64,000 bases of DNA from Favolaschia claudopus (lineage: Eukaryota; Basidiomycota; Agaricomycetes; Agaricales; Mycenaceae). Within the stretch, counting starts at the first letter, position 1, and each line of letters starts with the position of its first letter. The notes under the pieces were generated by a model. That model was given only the letters and a program-made list of their open reading frames with translations, did no database searches and was not told the DNA's origin. Both the position numbers and the translations under genes were made by a program. The DNA lies in assembly GCA_037176885.1 (NCBI GenBank), contig JAWWNJ010000166.1, positions 124,001-188,000 on the forward strand, in the 5' to 3' direction. Shown here piece by piece: positions 59,201 to 64,000 of this stretch.

Positions 59201-60658
59201 CATTATTCACAGCTCCACGAGACTGTCGTTGATATTAACCGCTCCGAGATACGTCGAAAGCGATTTCGTCTCATCACGCGGGAAGCATGTGAGCCCGTGA
59301 ACCAAAATCTCGTTCTCATTCGTGGAATGAAAATCCGATGGAATACGACGAATGCCGAAATTGAGCGTGGGGTGCGCCTCGAATTGGTATGTCTTCTGTA
59401 AACAAAACAATCAGGATGATTGATCGTGAAATCGTGATACAGGCTCTGATTCGCTGGAATCAGGAGATCCCTCGCGGGCTCACAGGTAAAAAGAAGAAAA
59501 CTGCGGAACTCAAGGCGAAGCGGCAGTACCTGTCACCTCGCGACTTCAAAGATCTGAAGAAAATTACGGACGTCATGGGGGTACGTATTCTACCTCTATC
59601 CAAACTCGTTTCACGCCATTGAATCACCGACTTTAGGTGATTCAGGAAGCCACGCTCGATCTTTCCAAAAAAGGTGTTCCCACCATCTGTAAGTTACTTC
59701 CGCTATACAAGTACGTCGAGAAGCACCTTGTAGCAAGCAAGGCTGCAATCTCTCCGGCGAACGACACTTGCAATCTCCGCAAAGCCATATCAGCCGGTTT
59801 GGCAAAACTGAGACTTCACATGGAAAAAGCCTTAGTGAGTGATTATCCACTCCTTGGCGCCGGTGCGTGCTCTCTTTTCTTGTTGTTCATTCTGTATGCT
59901 CAATTTACGTATCAACGAAGTTCTACATCCGGCAATACGTGTTTCGCACTTCGAGAACTCAGAAGACTGGGATCCCGCCTTGGTGGTGCGCGCTCAGACG
60001 CTGCTCCAACATCTGTACGAAGTCTATAAGGAGGAGTATGATGAAAAACACCCCGCCCCGGCCAAGAAGACGGCAGGGGCAGCACCATCGATGTCCCCAT
60101 CAAAGGGAATCTGGCAGCGAGCGCTAGCGGGCCCCTCGAGTGCGCTAACAACCAGAGTGCAGACCGAGTTAGAGGTTTATTTCAGTGGGATCTATCCAAT
60201 GAGGAAAGGGGATGATGATGTTCTCGGCTGGTGGAGGGTATGAAATTATTTGCACAGCTTCACTATTTGCTAACGAGCTCTCTAGACCTACGGGATGCAC
60301 TTTCCCATCCTTAAACTGATTGCGCGCGACATTCTCGCTGTTCCTGGTGTCAGTGTTGCAGTTGAGAGACTCTTTTCAAGCAGCAAGCATACCATGTCCG
60401 ATGCTCGCTCGTCGATGGCTGCAACAACTGCGGCAAATACTGTAGTCACGAAGGAGCTCCTCAACGCTGGATTTGGCGAAGGCGTGGATTTTTTGGAGGG
60501 CATTACCATTCATTAAATACGATTAAATATGATTATTCTGGCATTACAATACATTATGATACCCATACGAGTAAATATGCGCTCCAGACCTAATATTATA
60601 ATATGATTACAGTACAATATGGTCACCTACCGTATTTAATCATAATGTTCCACCCTTA
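56290..60658 (+). mobile_element. hAT transposon, 4.4 kb, apparently intact
   Basis: The element starts TAAGGGTGGA and ends with its inverted copy TCCACCCTTA. An exact 8-bp duplication GTCCAGCC stands on both sides (56282-56289 and 60659-60666), the diagnostic length for hAT. The AT-rich subterminal regions repeat ATTAAATACG and TTATAATG-type words on both sides. It encloses one multi-exon transposase gene in the plus orientation. Confidence 0.95.
56630..60516 (+). CDS. hAT-family transposase with zinc-finger N-terminus
   Basis: Multi-exon gene of roughly 1,000 residues that moves the surrounding element by cut-and-paste. The start is ATG 56630 (MFDDSQLVKHF); the first exon ends at 56994. 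Small acidic and basic exons lead to a BED-like zinc finger (WRWECKWCS, then after an intron FHSHARSC). The catalytic core follows: SIAQDVWTSKNSVYAFCG with the Asp of the first hAT block, then GDNASTNGVV and CGGHVFNIVAQ, matching the DN-A-N and C-H-N-Q blocks of hAT proteins. A long acidic linker is next. The C-terminal dimerisation region reads FPILKLIARDILAVPGVS and AVERLFSSSKHTMSDARSSM near the stop at 60516. Introns are about 50 bases. I found no stop or shift in the exons checked, so it may be active; the exact splice chain of the small middle exons is less sure. Confidence 0.88.
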
Positions 60659-60666
60659 GTCCAGCC

Positions 60667-61160
60667 ATCGCTGCCTAACGCAAAGGTCAAAATCATTATT
60701 CATTCAGCATACGAGCTACACTAGACACACGCTGCAAGTCACTACCATGGTACCAGGACCGAACGGCAAAGGGGGAAAAACAGACATGAAACGGCACTGA
60801 AATACGTAGGAAGAGGAAGTGGAGAAAAGTAAGGATAAGTGGGCAAAACGGCATTCTCTCAAAATGTACGACGTTGCAAGGAGTGGCTGCTCGCGACTCG
60901 TACCTTCTCATTGCGAGCACACGCCCATGCCCATCCACCACTTCGCCCACTTGCCGCTAGCTTCCCCATCGCACACTCGCCAACCACCGAACGGAAAAAC
61001 CAGCTTCGACTACTCGCCTCCCCGCGCCGGGACCCGCGATGAGACGATGTACTCGTTGCCTGACGTCTACGCCTCACGGCGATAACAAACTGTGCCCCAA
61101 CAGACTCCCACCTCGTCTCCATTACGGTTTACCCCTCTGCCTCGTACCCGAGGATGTATG
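60667..61160. other. Spacer between two mobile elements
   Basis: About 490 bp with only motif-free open frames. No gene or repeat recognised. Confidence 0.45.
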
Positions 61161-63456
61161 AGACGCGGCGGACACACACACCTGAGATGCGGCACACCGC
61201 GTTCAAATGCGGCACATGTGCCGAAAGTGTTGTAAGTACGGCACTCCTGCTAATTTTGGAAGTGTGCCGATTCTCTTTGAGCCGGAGGTCTGTGCGCATC
61301 AAATCAAGCAAACAATGTACAATACAAGCATGGGGAGCCAAATATTGATCCCACTTTTCTTTCCCGTACCACAACATCCGTCGCCCCGACCTCTGCTCCA
61401 AACACGCGCCGCAATGCCTTTCCAGCACACCGCCGAGGACTCGGGACTGCCGAACAATGTCGTCACAGCATTCAGAAGCGCGGTGCGTATTCCCTGTCGT
61501 GACAGCCGTGTACGCGTTTTGACGCGTCGAACACGCTCTAGATCATCATCACCATGTCCACTGCACCTGTATCCACGCCGACACGCGTCAGACTCGAGGA
61601 TAACGCGTCCGATGACTCCACAACGTGTCGTTGTATCAAAAGGTATACCGAGGGCAAGCGTAAAGTTGTTGAGGCTTCGTCGGATTCTAAGGACGAAGGA
61701 GTCCAGGTAAAATTGGAATCAAAGGGTGTGCAATTCACTTCGATGATTTCCGGATTGCTGCTTACTACGCTGATAAATATTCTGGCGGCGCTGTCGACAT
61801 TTTGTCTGATTCAGACGAAGAAGACGCGCAGATCAGAAGGAAGAAAGGACCAAAAAGTACGTGATTATGCTACAATACTCTTGTCTTCTCCTGATAAGTA
61901 GCTCAAGATACTTGTTCCTCGTCTCCGCTCCCACCGTCTTCGGATGTTCCGTCACTTTCATCGACTGGTGTGTAAATCTTACTCCATCATGTTTCACGAG
62001 TATAATATTTTCAAGGATCCTTCGAGCATGACCTTGAACCGTCTTACACCTTCTCCGAGCTCAATCCCGAGCTCACGTCGTCAACTTGGATCGGCCATCA
62101 CCGTGTTACGCAGCGAGTCACAGTCAATCGTATTGAGTATCTCAACGGCCTTCCCTCTATCTTTCCCATCCCCAAAACACCCACGGCATTCGTCATCAAT
62201 CTCCATGACCCCGCCTTCGAGATTCTGGACGAAAGAACCGGTCAATTCTACGCTCTCGATGCTCTTATCGAGAACAAGGTATGATCCCCTGCATTTCTGA
62301 CGGGCTACATTAATTCTTTCTTGCCGGCAGGACAACGACTCATGGCGCGCGAACAGCGGCAAACGCGCTCCAGCGGTGTGGGTTACATTTGGTCCCGGCG
62401 AGAAGCCCATTCCGTGCCGGCGGGCTCGCCTCGGGTGTACAGGTGCGAATCTGTAGCTTCACTCGAGTTTTGTTTGCTAATCTATCTGTCAAGGCATATA
62501 TGTTTGCGAGCGCGTGGACCGCCGGCTTCTAGAAGTCGAGCGCCGCAATTTGGATACCGCCTCGCGGGACCGTTTTCTCGCTGCCCAGTCTCCCACATGC
62601 AACGCGATTGTGCACCCAACCACCGGATTGAAACAGCGCACCTGTGGTAAGTACCCTGATTTAATTGATCCTGTCTTCGTTCTGACTTGTCGTCTTGATA
62701 GCTCATACTCATATCATCAACGGCATCAGTGCTTCGAGCGGGGTGGTCAATCGTGAATGTCCAGCAACACGGACAATCTTCGTACCTGTTGATCCATCCA
62801 TTCGCAAAGCCGTCGTTGTTCACCCGCAAAACATCGCCCACAACCATCCTATACCCCCACTCAAAAATATCGCAGGTACGTCGTAGCCATCATCCGACCT
62901 TCTTCAACCTCAACCCTACTCTTCCAAAGCCGCCATTTCATCCAATACCGCTGAGGCGACTCTGAAGAATCCTTTATCTCGGAAGCGGCAGGCAGATGAA
63001 GTTGACCTGCATGTCATCACTACGGCCCGCGCCCGCAAAGCGCCCAAGCGCGCAGACGCCGATCTTTAGGTGTATTCTTTCAATGTGAGTTGAATCTTTC
63101 TTCAGCTCGTCTCAATATTTACTCGTAATCTTCAGTTATCATATAAATATTTCTTCTCATACCGACTGTATGGTCTTGATTATATTAAGTTGATATATTG
63201 CTATCGCATCTTCCTGTATTTACCACTGAGAATACGTTCATTGCATTCCGATGATGTCAATGTTGAAAACTTCTTCAACTTAGTAGCAGAGCGTCATCTC
63301 GCGGGAATGTCGGAGAGGATATCGGAAGTTACCGGAAGTGCCGCATCTGTTCTGGCTCATGTGCCGCAGGTGAGTTTGATGTGCCGCATTTGAGTTTGAT
63401 GTGCCGCATCTGATTCAGATGGGCCGAATCTCAGGTGTGCCGTGTGCGCCGCGTCT
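61161..63456. mobile_element. 2.3-kb inverted-repeat element with subterminal GTGCCGCAT repeats
   Basis: The left end AGACGCGGCGGACACAC runs into ACACCTGAGATGCGGC; the right end, reverse complemented, is AGACGCGGCGCACACGG followed by CACACCTGAGATTCGGC. Inside both ends the word ATGCGGCAC (or GTGCCGCAT) recurs, at least twice on the left and four times on the right, all pointing the same way relative to the centre. No clear target duplication. It encloses one spliced gene with no transposase motif, so it is probably a non-autonomous DNA transposon. Confidence 0.65.
61554..63069 (+). CDS. Basidiomycete Cys/His-containing protein of unknown function, shortened
   Basis: The 5' structure is uncertain; ATG 61554 (MSTAPVSTP) is a plausible start. 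Clear exons follow: one reading YYADKYSGGAVDILSDSDEE near 61765-61855, one reading FEHDLEPSYTFSELNPEL to DERTGQFYALDALIENK (to 62278), then WVTFGPGEKPIPCRRARLG with CTGAYVCERVDRRLLEVE and CNAIVHPTTGLKQRTCG. The next exon has HTHIINGISAS, CPATRTIFVPVDPSIRKAV and HPQNIAHNHPIPPL. The last ends RKRQADEVDL to a stop at 63069. The CERVD, IVHP, VPxDPSIRK and HNHPxP blocks belong to a family I know only as uncharacterised proteins in agaricomycetes; as I recall, those have a longer middle and C-terminus. It lies wholly inside the 2.3-kb inverted-repeat element, so it travels with it. Function unknown. Confidence 0.6.
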
Positions 63457-64000
63457 GTTCAATCCGCTCGTACCCCTTCCTCGACGACGGGAACCCCAGC
63501 CCAATACCCATCAACCCAAGCCCTCCAAAGGCGGCGGCTTCCTCGGCGCCGGACTCCTCCTTCTCCTACTTTCAACGTCCTCCCAACGGAGACTCCCCTC
63601 CCGGTTTGCTGTACCCTCGTCGTTGTGAGGTGGCTGCGACTAGGTTGCCCCCGAGCCTACTCCGCCCCTCGACCCTATCAACACTCCCACTCCCGCTCCT
63701 CTGTCTCGTGCTTCCCTCGGCATGGAGCTGATCGGTGAAATCACGAGAAAGGCAGCACCAAGAGGAGGTCCGGAGCGTGAGATGGCGCCGTTAAAATCCG
63801 ACGATGAGCAAAAAGGAACGGAGAGCCAAGCTCGAGCGCGACACTACGGTAGAGCGGCGAGCGTGGCTCGACATCCGTCAGTTCTGACGAGAGGCTTGCA
63901 ATACCCCGTCCGTATCACAAGCATTAGCCATCTGGCGGTACACCGGTTTCGCAAAACGGCGTGACATCCAAGTGACATCAATATCCGTCGCGCGCACAAA
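63457..64000 (+). other. Possible gene fragment at the right edge
   Basis: Plus-strand frames look coding in pieces: a Pro/Ser-rich stretch (PSPIPINPSPPKAAASS) from about 63490, and another frame reading PEPTPPLDPINTPTPAP and then MELIGEITRKAAPRGG at 63722. I could not join them with a sound splice site. It may be the 5' end of a gene outside the window or unrelated coding-like sequence. Confidence 0.25.

Overview
The window reads as nuclear DNA of a mushroom-forming basidiomycete (Agaricomycetes). Genes are split by many introns of about 50-60 bases with GT-AG (sometimes GC-AG) borders. The recognisable families are ones expanded in that group: GMC oxidoreductases, F-box/leucine-rich proteins, NACHT STAND proteins, DUF6535 membrane proteins, and CACTA, hAT and Helitron transposons. 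No bacterial-style operon, CRISPR array or convincing tRNA/rRNA gene was seen. Gene names are family assignments from motifs read by eye; no database search was possible.

Left part (1-17.8 kb): host genes. A secreted GMC oxidoreductase runs off the left edge on the minus strand (1-2349) and needs a 6-base micro-exon. A decayed old yellow enzyme gene follows on the plus strand (4301-5686) with frameshifts and an internal tandem duplication. Then come an intact single-exon F-box protein (6012-7706, minus) and a six-exon NACHT-type P-loop protein (8279-10724, minus). From 10.7 to 17.8 kb there is no gene I can defend, but there is a Tc1/mariner-like MITE (16187-16478) and a diverged dispersed repeat.

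Middle part (17.9-51.2 kb): two DUF6535 membrane-protein genes lie tail to tail, and both are broken only by mobile DNA. Copy 1 (plus) is split in its last exon by a 22.8-kb CACTA element (20592-43387, 3-bp target duplication). That element carries an accessory gene and a Tnp2-like transposase gene in convergent orientation. The transposase gene is itself split, inside an intron, by a second 16.7-kb insertion (23753-40488) with short inverted ends, tandem repeats, several MITEs and no recognisable transposase. Copy 2 (minus) is split by a 1680-bp Helitron (47598-49277) and by a 1581-bp LTR element with identical 183-bp LTRs whose only long reading frame encodes a KH-domain protein (45128-46708). 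It also has a MITE in intron 1. Removing the insertions on paper returns both genes to open frames of 970 and 982 codons.

Right part (51.2-64 kb): a long stretch without defensible genes, then a 4.4-kb hAT transposon with an 8-bp target duplication and an apparently complete multi-exon transposase (56290-60658). A 2.3-kb inverted-repeat element (61161-63456) follows, carrying a shortened cysteine/histidine-rich gene of a basidiomycete family of unknown function. The window shows a host-gene block beside a transposon-rich block with insertions nested at least two deep.
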